A model generated the notes under the pieces. That model was not told where the DNA came from, made no database searches, and worked only from the letters and a program-made list of their open reading frames with translations. A DNA stretch of 21,655 bases from positions 1 through 21,655 of the forward strand of contig CAKPKI010000017.1 of NCBI GenBank assembly GCA_934167135.1. Reading direction: 5' to 3'. Source of the stretch: an uncultured Clostridia bacterium. GTDB taxonomy: Bacteria; Bacillota; Clostridia; TANB77; CAG-508. How positions within the stretch are numbered: the stretch's first letter is position 1; the number at the start of each line of letters is the position of its first letter. The position numbers and the translations under genes were made by a program. Positions 9,182 to 17,148 of the stretch are shown here, piece by piece.

Positions 9182-9739
9182 ATGTATTTAATAATAGGAT
9201 TAGGAAATCCAGAAGAAGAATACAACAAAACTAGACACAATATGGGGTTTAATGCAATCAACAAAATTGCAGAAAGCAATAACATAAAAGTAAACAAAAG
9301 TAAATTTCAAGGATTATATGAGTCAGCAATAATAGAAAACCAAAAAGTAATATTAATAAAACCGCAAACATATATGAACCTGAGTGGAAATTGTGTAAAG
9401 GAATTTGTTGATTTTTATAAAATACCAAAAGAAGAAATCTTAGTAATATATGATGATATGGATATAGAACCAGGAAAAATCAAAATTAGAAAAAAAGGTG
9501 GAGCAGGCGGACACAATGGAATGAAATCATTAATACAAATGTTAGGAACCGAGGAATTCATAAGAATAAGAGTGGGAATAGGAAGACCCAAAATTAGTGG
9601 AGATGAAATAAATTATGTAATAGGAGCAATACCAGAAGAAGAAATACCTAAACTTGAAGAGGGTGTGGAAAAAGCAAAAGATGCAATAATAGAGATATTG
9701 AAAAATGGAATAGATTCCGCAATGAACAAATTAAATTAG
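9182..9739 (+). CDS. pth: Peptidyl-tRNA hydrolase
   Basis: Cleaves the ester bond of peptidyl-tRNAs that drop off ribosomes, freeing tRNA for reuse. The 185-residue length is normal for bacterial Pth. Visible residues are N9 in IGLGNPEEEYNKTRHNMGF, the catalytic His19, MNLSG (66-70), the acidic YDDMDIEPGK (Asp91) and the substrate-binding GGAGGHNGMKSL (Asn112). The chosen ATG has GAGG at 9171-9174, seven bases upstream, and begins exactly at the family's first beta strand. It is the first gene after a promoter and is 12 bases from the RNase E/G gene. The pairing with RNA-processing genes is seen in other Bacillota only in part, so the operon is inferred from spacing. Confidence 0.97.
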   Translation: MYLIIGLGNPEEEYNKTRHNMGFNAINKIAESNNIKVNKSKFQGLYESAIIENQKVILIKPQTYMNLSGNCVKEFVDFYKIPKEEILVIYDDMDIEPGKIKIRKKGGAGGHNGMKSLIQMLGTEEFIRIRVGIGRPKISGDEINYVIGAIPEEEIPKLEEGVEKAKDAIIEILKNGIDSAMNKLN

Positions 9740-9751
9740 AAAGGTAGAAAC

Positions 9752-10927
9752 ATGATAGAATTAATAGTAAATAAAAAAAACGAGACCAAAATAATAGCTG
9801 TTGTAGAAAATGGTAAATTAATAGAAGAATATGAAGAAAATGAACAAAATCAAAAGGCCAGAAATGAAGCAAATATATACATAGGAATTGTAAAAGACAT
9901 AGTTCCAGGGATGCAAGCTGCATTTATAGATATAGGAACAGAAAAAAACAGTTTTATACATGTAAAAGACATAATACCACAAGTAGATGAGAAAATTGAA
10001 AAAAGAACAGACAAAAAAATAAAAGACATAGTAAAAGTAGGGCAAAAATTATTAGTACAGGTTCAAAAAGACAGTAATGATAAAAAAGGAGCTAGAACAT
10101 CAACACACATAAAATTAACAGGAAAATATATTGTTTTAATGCCAAATACTAATATTGTAACAATATCACAAAAAATAGAAAATGAAAAAGAAAGAGAAAG
10201 ATTATTAAACATAATAAAAAATATATTACCAGAAAACACAGGGGCAATAATAAGAACAGCTGGAATAAAGAAAAATGAAAAAGAACTAAAAGAAGACTTA
10301 GAACAACTACTAAAAAAATGGAAAAACATAAAAGAACAATTCAATGAAAATTCAGATAAATCACAATTATTATATAAAAGTCCAAGTATTTTAGAAAAAA
10401 TAATACTTGATTTACCAGAAAATAAAATAGAAAAAATAGAAGTTAATACACAAAAAGAATATGAAGAAATAAAACAAACATTAGAAGGAATGAAAGAAAA
10501 CATAGAAATAGAGAAAAAACAAAACCCACTTGAAAAATATGAATTGGAAAAACAAATAGAAAAATCAAAACAAAGAAAAATCTGGTTAAATTGTGGAGGA
10601 TTTATAACTATAGATCAAACAGAAGCATTAGTTGCAATAGATGTAAACTCTGGAAAATTTACAGGAAAAAATACACTAGAAGAAACAGTTTATAAAGTAA
10701 ATTATGAGGCAACAATAGAAATAGCAAAACAATTAAGACTAAGAGATATAGGTGGAATAATAATTATAGACTATATAGATATGCAAAAAGAAGAAAACAA
10801 AGATAAAATAGAGAAATTATTAAAAGAATATCTAAAACAAGATAGGGCGAAAACGCAAGTTGAAGGATTTACTAAACTAAATTTAATGGAATTAACAAGA
10901 AAACACATATGTAGCCATAATAGTTAA
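9752..10927 (+). CDS. Ribonuclease E/G family protein, short form without the Zn-link
   Basis: Endoribonuclease of the RNase E/G family, which cuts single-stranded AU-rich RNA. At 391 residues it is about 100 shorter than classical RNase G. An S1 domain is seen near residues 35-120 (YIGIVKDIVPGMQAAFIDIG, SFIHVKDI). The DNase I-like catalytic region holds the two metal-binding aspartates in ALVAIDVNSGKFTGK and GGIIIIDYIDM. The end comes directly after the conserved GFTKLNLMELTRK. The CxxC Zn-link of E. coli RNase E and the small C-terminal domain used for tetramer formation are absent, and only 24 bases remain before rimO, so they are not hidden in another frame. The function as nuclease is likely; the quaternary state may differ from E. 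coli. Confidence 0.9.
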   Translation: MIELIVNKKNETKIIAVVENGKLIEEYEENEQNQKARNEANIYIGIVKDIVPGMQAAFIDIGTEKNSFIHVKDIIPQVDEKIEKRTDKKIKDIVKVGQKLLVQVQKDSNDKKGARTSTHIKLTGKYIVLMPNTNIVTISQKIENEKERERLLNIIKNILPENTGAIIRTAGIKKNEKELKEDLEQLLKKWKNIKEQFNENSDKSQLLYKSPSILEKIILDLPENKIEKIEVNTQKEYEEIKQTLEGMKENIEIEKKQNPLEKYELEKQIEKSKQRKIWLNCGGFITIDQTEALVAIDVNSGKFTGKNTLEETVYKVNYEATIEIAKQLRLRDIGGIIIIDYIDMQKEENKDKIEKLLKEYLKQDRAKTQVEGFTKLNLMELTRKHICSHNS

Positions 10928-10951
10928 GATAGCTATAAGGAAGGAGCAAAA

Positions 10952-12307
10952 ATGAAAGTTGGATTTATATCATTAGGATGTAGCAAAAACTTAATAGATA
11001 CAGAAGTCGCAATAGGACATTTTAAGAATAATAAATATGAAATAGAAAACAATCCAGAAAAAGCGGACATTATAGTAATAAACACATGTGGATTTATAGA
11101 ATCTGCAAAAGAAGAAGCTATTAATACAATTTTAGAAATGGCTGAGTACAAAGAAAAAAATTGTAAATACTTAATTGCAATGGGATGTTTAGTTCAAAGA
11201 TATTATGAAGAACTCATAAAAGAACTACCAGAAGTAGATTTATTTATAAAAATAGATGAATACCCTGAAATGTGGCAAAAAATTGAAAAATTAATAAATG
11301 AAGATATAGTTGAAAAAAGTAAAACAAAAACAACAAAAAAAATATCAGAAATGCAGCCATTACCAATGCCAACATATAATGAATTTTATGAAAGAGTTAT
11401 AACAACAGGAAAAAATTATGCATATTTAAAAATTGGCGAGGGTTGTAGCAATAGATGTACATATTGTGCAATTCCATATATAAGAGGACCATTTGTAAGT
11501 AGAAGAAAAGAAGAAATAATGGAAGAAGCTAGAATGTTGGCAAGCAAAGGAATTAAAGAACTAATTATAATAGCACAGGACACAACGAAATATGGAGTAG
11601 ATTTATATGGTGAACCACAATTAGCAGAGTTATTAGAACAACTATCAACAATTCCAGAAATAAAATGGATAAGATTTTTATATTCATATCCAGAAGGAAT
11701 AACAGATCAGTTAATAAACACGGTAAAGAATAATGATAAAATATGTAAATATTTTGATATACCAATTCAACATATATCAGATGGAATACTTAAGAAAATG
11801 AATAGAAAAACTAATAAAGAGCAAATTACTAATTTGATTACTAAACTAAGAAATGAGATTCCAGAAGTTACTTTAAGAACAAGCTTAATTGTTGGATTTC
11901 CAGGAGAAAAACAAAATGATTTTGAAGAATTAAGTGAATTTGTAGAAAATGCTAAATTTGACAAATTAGGGGCATTTATGTATTCAAAAGAAGAAGGGAC
12001 ACCAGCAAGTAAATTGCCAGAACAGGTATATGGAAAAACTAAAAAATCAAGATATAATAAAATAATGAAAATTCAGCAAAAAATTTCTAACGAAAATTTA
12101 CAAAGTAGAATAGGACAAATAGTTGAAGTACTTATAGAAGATATGTCATTTGATGGAAAATATCTAATTGGTAGAACAAAACAAGATGTTCCAGAAATTG
12201 ATGGTATAATATACATTAAAAATAAAGACAAAGAGCTAGTTAATCAATTTGTTAAAGCAAAGATAATTGATGTTAGTAATTATGACTTGATAGGTGAACT
12301 TGTGTAA
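10952..12307 (+). CDS. rimO: Ribosomal protein S12 methylthiotransferase
   Basis: Radical-SAM enzyme that adds a methylthio group to an aspartate of ribosomal protein uS12. The 451 residues show the N-terminal MTTase domain with three cluster-binding cysteines (C10 in SLGCSKN, C46 in NTCGFIESAKEEAI, C79 in MGCLVQRY). The radical-SAM CxxxCxxC follows (C165, C169, C172 in GCSNRCTYCAIPYIRGPF), and a C-terminal TRAM domain begins near residue 375. TCGFIESAKEEAI and the IRGPFVSRRKEEI stretch separate RimO from the related tRNA enzyme MiaB. A GGAAGGAG Shine-Dalgarno precedes the ATG. It lies in the translation-related run after pth and the RNase gene, 46 bases before the next gene. Confidence 0.95.
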   Translation: MKVGFISLGCSKNLIDTEVAIGHFKNNKYEIENNPEKADIIVINTCGFIESAKEEAINTILEMAEYKEKNCKYLIAMGCLVQRYYEELIKELPEVDLFIKIDEYPEMWQKIEKLINEDIVEKSKTKTTKKISEMQPLPMPTYNEFYERVITTGKNYAYLKIGEGCSNRCTYCAIPYIRGPFVSRRKEEIMEEARMLASKGIKELIIIAQDTTKYGVDLYGEPQLAELLEQLSTIPEIKWIRFLYSYPEGITDQLINTVKNNDKICKYFDIPIQHISDGILKKMNRKTNKEQITNLITKLRNEIPEVTLRTSLIVGFPGEKQNDFEELSEFVENAKFDKLGAFMYSKEEGTPASKLPEQVYGKTKKSRYNKIMKIQQKISNENLQSRIGQIVEVLIEDMSFDGKYLIGRTKQDVPEIDGIIYIKNKDKELVNQFVKAKIIDVSNYDLIGELV

Positions 12308-12353
12308 CAGTTCATTAAATAAAAACTCGTATAGAAAAGGAGAGTTGGTATAA

Positions 12354-13584
12354 ATGGAAAGAGAAAAAGAAGAGGAAATTTTTGAAAAAATAAATATAGT
12401 AGAAGCAAGTGTTGAAAAACAAAATATTCAACAAAAAAATCAGAGAGAATTAATTGCAACTAAATATTATTCAGAATTTATTCTAAACACAGAAAAAGGA
12501 CGGACCAATTACATTAAAAAATGTATTTATAACAGCAGAAAAGGACGAACAAGGAAAAATAAGTTATCACTTTCGTTGGATAAGTGAAAATAGCAAAGAA
12601 GAAAAAATTGTTGCAGAATGTTTGTCAATTGATGCTGATGGAAAGGTACATGCAATAGGAGATTTAGAAAAATATTTAGGTGAAGAATTTGATATAGAAA
12701 ATACTATAGAAATGAATGATTTAGAAAAAGGAAGATTAAAAGGAGAAACAAAAAAGGAAGAAAAGAAAAAAACAAAGAAAAAAGAAAATGAAAACGAAAA
12801 GAAAGATGAAGAAACTCAAGAAATAGAAGAAAATTTAGATGAAAAAGGACAAGATCTAGAATTAACTCATATTAGAAAAATAAAAGATGTACAAAATCTT
12901 AAAGATAGAATGCCAGAAGCATTTAGTGATTCTGATGAATATGCACATGCATATTCAAAAAAATTAGGAAAATTTGTAATACTAGAAAATAAAAAAGATG
13001 GAGATAAAAGCAAATGGCAATTAAATGATAAAATAGAACCTGCAAAGTCAACACAGAAAAAAATAATAAGTATAGATGAAGATGGAAAAAATATAGAAAA
13101 AGAAGTACCTCATGCATTAATGAAAACAAATAGAGATGATAAAGAAATTGCAGTATCATATGGTCAATATGGAGATATAAATATACAAACAGTTGATGTA
13201 TTGCCATGTCAAGCAAGGGTTGCAAGACAAGTTAGAGAACAAGGAGAAGGAGAAAAAGGAAGAGAAGATGCACAATTAACAAGAGAATTTAAAGCTGGAG
13301 GAAAAGAATATACACATAAATTAGCACATGAAGTACAAGAAATTGAAGAAATTCAGAAAGAAAGTAATCAAACAACAGATTATCAAATAACAGAAGAAGA
13401 ATATATTCCAAACACAAAAACTAAGTGGAAAGAATTAATGGAAGATACAGGAGAATCATTACCAGAATTAATAGAAAGATACAACAGGGACATATCTAAG
13501 AGCAAAGGACAAGTTGACTCAAAAACTATTGTAGATAATATAAGAGATGACTATGAAATGGTTTCACATGAGCACAAACGTTAA
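12354..13584 (+). pseudogene. Unrecognised highly charged protein, interrupted by an apparent 1-base insertion
   Basis: I do not recognise this family. The reading starts at an ATG at 12354 (AGGAGAG upstream) and runs in one frame to a stop at 12585-12587. From 12487 a second frame, shifted by +1, is open to 13584. Removing one A from the A5 run at 12493-12497 joins them into a smooth 409-residue protein across the junction (NTEKDGPITLKNVFITAEKD). The restored protein starts with an acidic helix, then has a region with ISYHFRWISE and SIDADGKVHAIGD. A Lys/Glu-rich low-complexity linker lies around bases 12740-12850, and a C-terminal half contains AVSYGQYGDINIQTVDVLP. No signal peptide or membrane helix is evident, so it is probably cytosolic. 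It sits between rimO and a membrane TPR gene. A sequencing or assembly error is as likely as true decay. Confidence 0.75.
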
Positions 13585-13611
13585 AGTCCAATAAATACAA
13601 GGAGAAGGAAA

Positions 13612-14848
13612 ATGATAATAGAACAACTTATATTTATAACCATAGCTTTTGCGTTATTTGTATATATGTTTTTTGAGCTAATAAGAAAAAATGACACAAA
13701 ATATGTACCAATACTAGCAATAGAAGCATTGCGGAATTGCAATAGACTTTTGGCATTTATATTTTTCTAAAGAAGAAATAGGTATGGCTACACAAATACT
13801 AATATATACATTATCAATAATAATGCCAATAATAGTAATTATATTAAAAAAAGTTGACAATAATATAGGAGAATTAGCAGATAGTGTTATAGCAAGAATG
13901 TATTTAGTATTTGGAAATACCAAATTAGCAAAAAACAAACTTATAAAACTTGTAAGTAAAAAACCAAATAGCTATATAGGACACAAATTACTAGGATATA
14001 TATATGAGCAAGAAGGAGGACAAAGGAAAGCAGTTGATGAATATGTTCAAGCAATAAATACAAACAAAAAAGATTATGAAACATATTTCAAAGTTGCAAG
14101 TATATTAACAGATTTAGACAAGAAAAACGAAGCAGTACAGATGTTAACAACACTATTAAATAGAAAACCAGATTATACAGAAGCAACAATTGCATTAGGA
14201 GACCTATTAATAGAAAAAGAAGATTACAAAGAAGCGGTATATATATATACAGAAGCATTAAAATATAATCCAACAAGTTTTGAATTGAATTACAATCTAG
14301 GAATAGTCTTTACAATGTTAAACGACTTTCCAAGTGCAAAAATATATTATGAAAAATCAGCAGAATTAAACTCACTAGTATATAATACTAAATATAGTTT
14401 AGCAGAAATTGCATTAATGTATAAAGAACTAGAAGAAGCCGAAAAATATTTTTTAGAAGTAACAGAAGACGAGGAGCTTTGTGCCGACGCCTATTTAGAA
14501 CTTGCTAAAATATATATAATAAAAAATGATAAAACAAGAGCAATACAATATGCTAATGTTGCAATACAAGAAAACCCTAAAAGAATTGTACAAAAAATAC
14601 GAAATGATGTAACATTTGCTGTAATTATTGCAAAATTATCAATACCATTTAATCTTGACATAGAAGAAGATGAAGTAAAAAAACGCAAATTAACTAAAAA
14701 AGAATTAAAAGCAAAAAAACATCTAGAAGAAATGGTAGAAATAACCAAAAAAATAGGTTATGGAGATGTAAACATAAAAATGAAACAAAATAGAAAATTT
14801 GATGATGATTTTGAAATAAATTATAAAAACCACAAAGAAAGAGAATAA
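13612..14848 (+). pseudogene. Membrane-anchored TPR-repeat protein, frameshifted near the N-terminus
   Basis: Two frames together encode a coherent 411-residue protein. The first, from ATG 13612 (GGAGAAGG upstream), runs to a stop at 13768-13770. The second is open from 13724 to 14848, with an internal ATG at 13784. Deleting the C at 13732 gives IEALGIAIDFWHLYFSKEE across the join. The N-terminus has one helix (about residues 5-22) and a second hydrophobic stretch encoded near 13785-13845. The remainder consists of tetratricopeptide-like helical pairs, with units such as EAVYIYTEALKYNPTSFELNYNLG and SAKIYYEKSAELN, and ends in a lysine-rich tail. TPR domains hold protein partners, so a scaffold role at the membrane is inferred; no partner is known. 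The gene lies 27 bases after the unknown charged protein and 49 before dpaA. Confidence 0.8.
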
Positions 14849-14897
14849 AATTCATAAAAAATTGCAAATTTAATATACTATAAAAAAGGAGGAGTAT

Positions 14898-15767
14898 ATG
14901 AAATTTGCAATTATTGGTGGGGATTTAAGAATAATAAAATTAGCCAAAATGTTATCAAAAGAAGAAAACGAAATATATGTATATGGGTTAGAAAAAGCAG
15001 AAGAATTAAAAAATAATCCAAAAATAAAGTATTGTGAAACAATAAAAAAAGCTATTGAAGAAGTAGAAATAGTTATAGGGCCAATACCATTTTCGAGTAA
15101 TGGAAAAACGATAAATATGCCATTTAGTGATAAAGAAGTAACAATAAGAGAAATGATGCATGTAATAAATGCAAAAGTTCTTATAGCAGGAGGAATAACA
15201 CCAGAGGTTTACGAGATGGCAAATGATGAATATATAGAAATAATAGATATAATGAAAAGAGAAGAACTAGCAGTATTAAATACAATAGCAACGGCAGAAG
15301 GAACGATTCAAATAGCAATAGAAAATACAAACAAAATTATTCATGGAAGTGAAGTTTTAATATTAGGATTTGGAAGGATTGGAAAAGTATTGGCAAGGAA
15401 ACTTGCTGGTTTATCAGCAAAAGTAACATGTGCAGCAAGAAAAGATGAAGACCTAGCTTGGATACAAGCATATGGACATAAAGCAACAAATATAAATACA
15501 ATAGGAGAAAACTTAAAACAATTTGATATAATAATAAATACAGTGCCACATATTATATTGAATGAAGATAGGCTTAAATATGTAAAAAATGATAGTCTAT
15601 TAATAGATTTAGCTTCAAACCCTGGAGGAATAGATAAAAAAGCAGTAAAAGGCAATAAACTAAAATTTGTATGGGCATTATCATTACCAGGAAAAGTTGC
15701 ACCTACTACATCAGCAGAATTTATAAAAGATACAATATATAATATAATAAAAGAAATATACAAATAG
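14898..15767 (+). CDS. dpaA: Dipicolinate synthase subunit A
   Basis: One of two subunits (SpoVFA/DpaA) of the enzyme that makes dipicolinic acid, the main small molecule of the spore core, from dihydrodipicolinate in the mother cell. The 289-residue length fits. Visible features are an N-terminal nucleotide-type fold (FAIIGGDLR), GPIPFSSNGKTINMPF, the subfamily phrase LNTIATAEGTIQIAI (residues 127-141), a Rossmann GFGRIG (157-162) and LIDLASNPGG with ALSLPGKVAPTTSAE near the end. A GGAGGAG site precedes the ATG. The usual partner gene spoVFB/dpaB does not follow; uppP does. The role in sporulation is strong by family. No convincing sporulation-sigma promoter is visible in the 49 bases upstream. 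Confidence 0.93.
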   Translation: MKFAIIGGDLRIIKLAKMLSKEENEIYVYGLEKAEELKNNPKIKYCETIKKAIEEVEIVIGPIPFSSNGKTINMPFSDKEVTIREMMHVINAKVLIAGGITPEVYEMANDEYIEIIDIMKREELAVLNTIATAEGTIQIAIENTNKIIHGSEVLILGFGRIGKVLARKLAGLSAKVTCAARKDEDLAWIQAYGHKATNINTIGENLKQFDIIINTVPHIILNEDRLKYVKNDSLLIDLASNPGGIDKKAVKGNKLKFVWALSLPGKVAPTTSAEFIKDTIYNIIKEIYK

Positions 15768-15807
15768 GAACATGAAAAATCGTGTACCAAAGAAAGGATG
15801 AAATAAT

Positions 15808-16608
15808 ATGGAAGTATATCAAGCAGTAATATTAGGAATAGTACAGGGGTTAACAGAGTTGTTACCTATATCAAGTTCGGCACATTTAAAATTGATACCA
15901 TGGATGTTTAATTGGAATGTACCAGAAAGTTTTGATATAGCGTTACATTTAGGAACATTATTTGCAATAACATTATTTTTCTTTAAAGATTGGATTGCAT
16001 TAATAAAAGGTGGTTATAACCAAGTAGTAAAAAAACAAAAATCAACAGAAGGTAAAATCTTCTGGTACATAGTAGCAGTAACAATTCCAACAGGTATTGT
16101 TAGCTTAGTTTTAGATAAATTTTCTGGATATATTTGTGATAAATTTGGAATTGAAACTATTATGATAGCAATAGCACTTATAGTATTAGGTATAGTGTTG
16201 TACATAGTAGACAAAAAAGCTCCTTCAGAAACAAAATATGAAGAAATCACTTTTAAACAATCATTTTTAATAGGTTTATCACAAGCAATTGCAGCAGCAT
16301 TTCCAGGGACCTCTAGATCAGGAATTACAATGACTGTTGCAAGAGCATTAAAAGTTGATAGAGAAAGTGCAGCCAAATATTCATTTTTATTATCAACACC
16401 AATTATATTAGCAGCAATTTTAGTAAGTATAACAGATTTTGAATTTACATTAGCATTTTTTATGGGTGTATTGTTTAGCTTTTTGGTTGGAATTCTAGTA
16501 ATAAAATTTTTATTAAATTATTTAAAAAAGGGAAGCTTCAAAGTATTTGCAATCTATAGAGTAATCCTAGGAGTTATAGTAATAGCAATGACATTATTAA
16601 GATTTTAA
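15808..16608 (+). CDS. uppP: Undecaprenyl-diphosphatase
   Basis: Integral membrane phosphatase (BacA/UppP) that removes a phosphate from undecaprenyl pyrophosphate, so the lipid carrier can be reused for peptidoglycan and for polymers such as those of the upstream operon; it also gives bacitracin resistance. The 266-residue length is normal. The two signature motifs are present: GLTELLPISSSAH (Glu17, His26) and PGTSRSG (from residue 166, Arg170), with about seven to eight hydrophobic helices. It follows dpaA by 40 bases, with AAAGGA before the ATG, and ends just before a bidirectional terminator. It may therefore be the last gene of the pth operon. Confidence 0.97.
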   Translation: MEVYQAVILGIVQGLTELLPISSSAHLKLIPWMFNWNVPESFDIALHLGTLFAITLFFFKDWIALIKGGYNQVVKKQKSTEGKIFWYIVAVTIPTGIVSLVLDKFSGYICDKFGIETIMIAIALIVLGIVLYIVDKKAPSETKYEEITFKQSFLIGLSQAIAAAFPGTSRSGITMTVARALKVDRESAAKYSFLLSTPIILAAILVSITDFEFTLAFFMGVLFSFLVGILVIKFLLNYLKKGSFKVFAIYRVILGVIVIAMTLLRF

Positions 16609-16611
16609 AAA

Positions 16612-16653
16612 AAATGAATAAGAACATAAATTATAAGTTCTTATTCATTTTTT
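16612..16653. terminator. Bidirectional terminator between converging uppP and tsaE
   Basis: A perfect 14-bp inverted repeat (16612-16625 with 16637-16650) encloses an 11-base loop. T runs follow on the + strand (to 16653) and, on the - strand, opposite the A run at 16607-16614. The tsaE stop codon (16631-16633) lies in the loop, so the right arm is also coding sequence. Confidence 0.9.
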
Positions 16654-17071
16654 CTATACTTAAATATCTTATATTATCATCAGAAGGATCTTTTTTAAAT
16701 GTAATTTTTATATAATTATTAGGAAGAGCTTCTTCAATAATTTCGCCCCATTCAATTAAACATATACCAGAAGAAAAATATTCGTCTCCTCCAATAGCAT
16801 AAAATTCATCAACATCTTCTAATCTATAAACATCAAAGTGATATATATTAATATCATTTTTTTTATATTCATTAACAATACTGAAAGTCGGACTAGAAAT
16901 CTCATTATCAAGCCCAAAATATTTTAGAAAACCCTCAGTAAATTTTGTTTTTCCAGCACCTAGTTCACCAGATAAAACAACTACATCTCCAGTATGTAAT
17001 TCACTTGCTATTTTTTGTGCAAAATTCATAGTTTCTAAACTACTATGAGAAATAAATGTATAAGTTTTCAT
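16631..17071 (-). CDS. tsaE: tRNA threonylcarbamoyladenosine biosynthesis ATPase TsaE
   Basis: ATPase that works with TsaB and TsaD to make t6A37 on ANN-decoding tRNAs. The 146-residue protein has the Walker A motif GELGAGKT (35-42), SPTFSIVNEY (60-69) from the switch region, HFDVYRLED and CLIEWGE, all characteristic of the YjeE/TsaE family. AAAGGAG lies a few bases before the ATG. In many Bacillota tsaE is followed by tsaB, but here it is the last gene on its strand and ends within a shared terminator, so tsaB and tsaD are elsewhere. Its own promoter appears to lie within the terminator of the gene upstream. Confidence 0.96.
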   Translation of the reverse strand: MKTYTFISHSSLETMNFAQKIASELHTGDVVVLSGELGAGKTKFTEGFLKYFGLDNEISSPTFSIVNEYKKNDINIYHFDVYRLEDVDEFYAIGGDEYFSSGICLIEWGEIIEEALPNNYIKITFKKDPSDDNIRYLSIEKMNKNL

Positions 17072-17094
17072 ATTTAATCTCCTTTAATTTTTAT

Positions 17095-17128
17095 AAAAAC
17101 AAAAGCCATACAATTATATGGCTTTTGT
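17095..17128 (-). terminator. Rho-independent terminator of the 108-residue protein gene
   Basis: A perfect 12-bp stem (17099-17110 with 17117-17128) encloses a six-base loop and, read on the - strand, is followed by a run of five T. It lies 21 bases after the stop of the gene at 17149-17475. Confidence 0.85.
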
Positions 17129-17141
17129 CGAAAAATGTAAA
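17113..17141 (-). promoter_or_regulatory. Promoter for tsaE, nested in the upstream terminator
   Basis: Read on the - strand, TTTACA (17136-17141), a 17-base spacer and a perfect TATAAT (17113-17118) are present. The -10 spans the terminator loop. Transcription would begin near 17106, inside the second arm, giving a leader of about 35 bases. Confidence 0.65.
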
Positions 17142-17148
17142 TACACAG

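Noticed and set aside
10063..10503. 146-codon open frame on the - strand opposite the RNase E/G gene
   Set aside because: The product is a Ser/Phe-rich low-complexity chain, as expected from the reverse of A-rich coding DNA. The + strand gene is certain.
12294..12317. Terminator after rimO
   Set aside because: A 6-bp TGAACT/AGTTCA stem overlaps the rimO stop but no T run follows, so readthrough into the next gene is more likely.
14851..14879. Sporulation-sigma (E or K) promoter before dpaA
   Set aside because: A CATA at 14853 is present, but the rest of the -10 and a matching -35 do not fit either consensus. A TTGCAA and TATACT nearby are only six bases apart.
15341..15790. 149-codon open frame on the - strand opposite dpaA
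   Set aside because: It lies wholly opposite the well-conserved dpaA, has a composition typical of an antisense shadow and no ribosome binding site or family resemblance.
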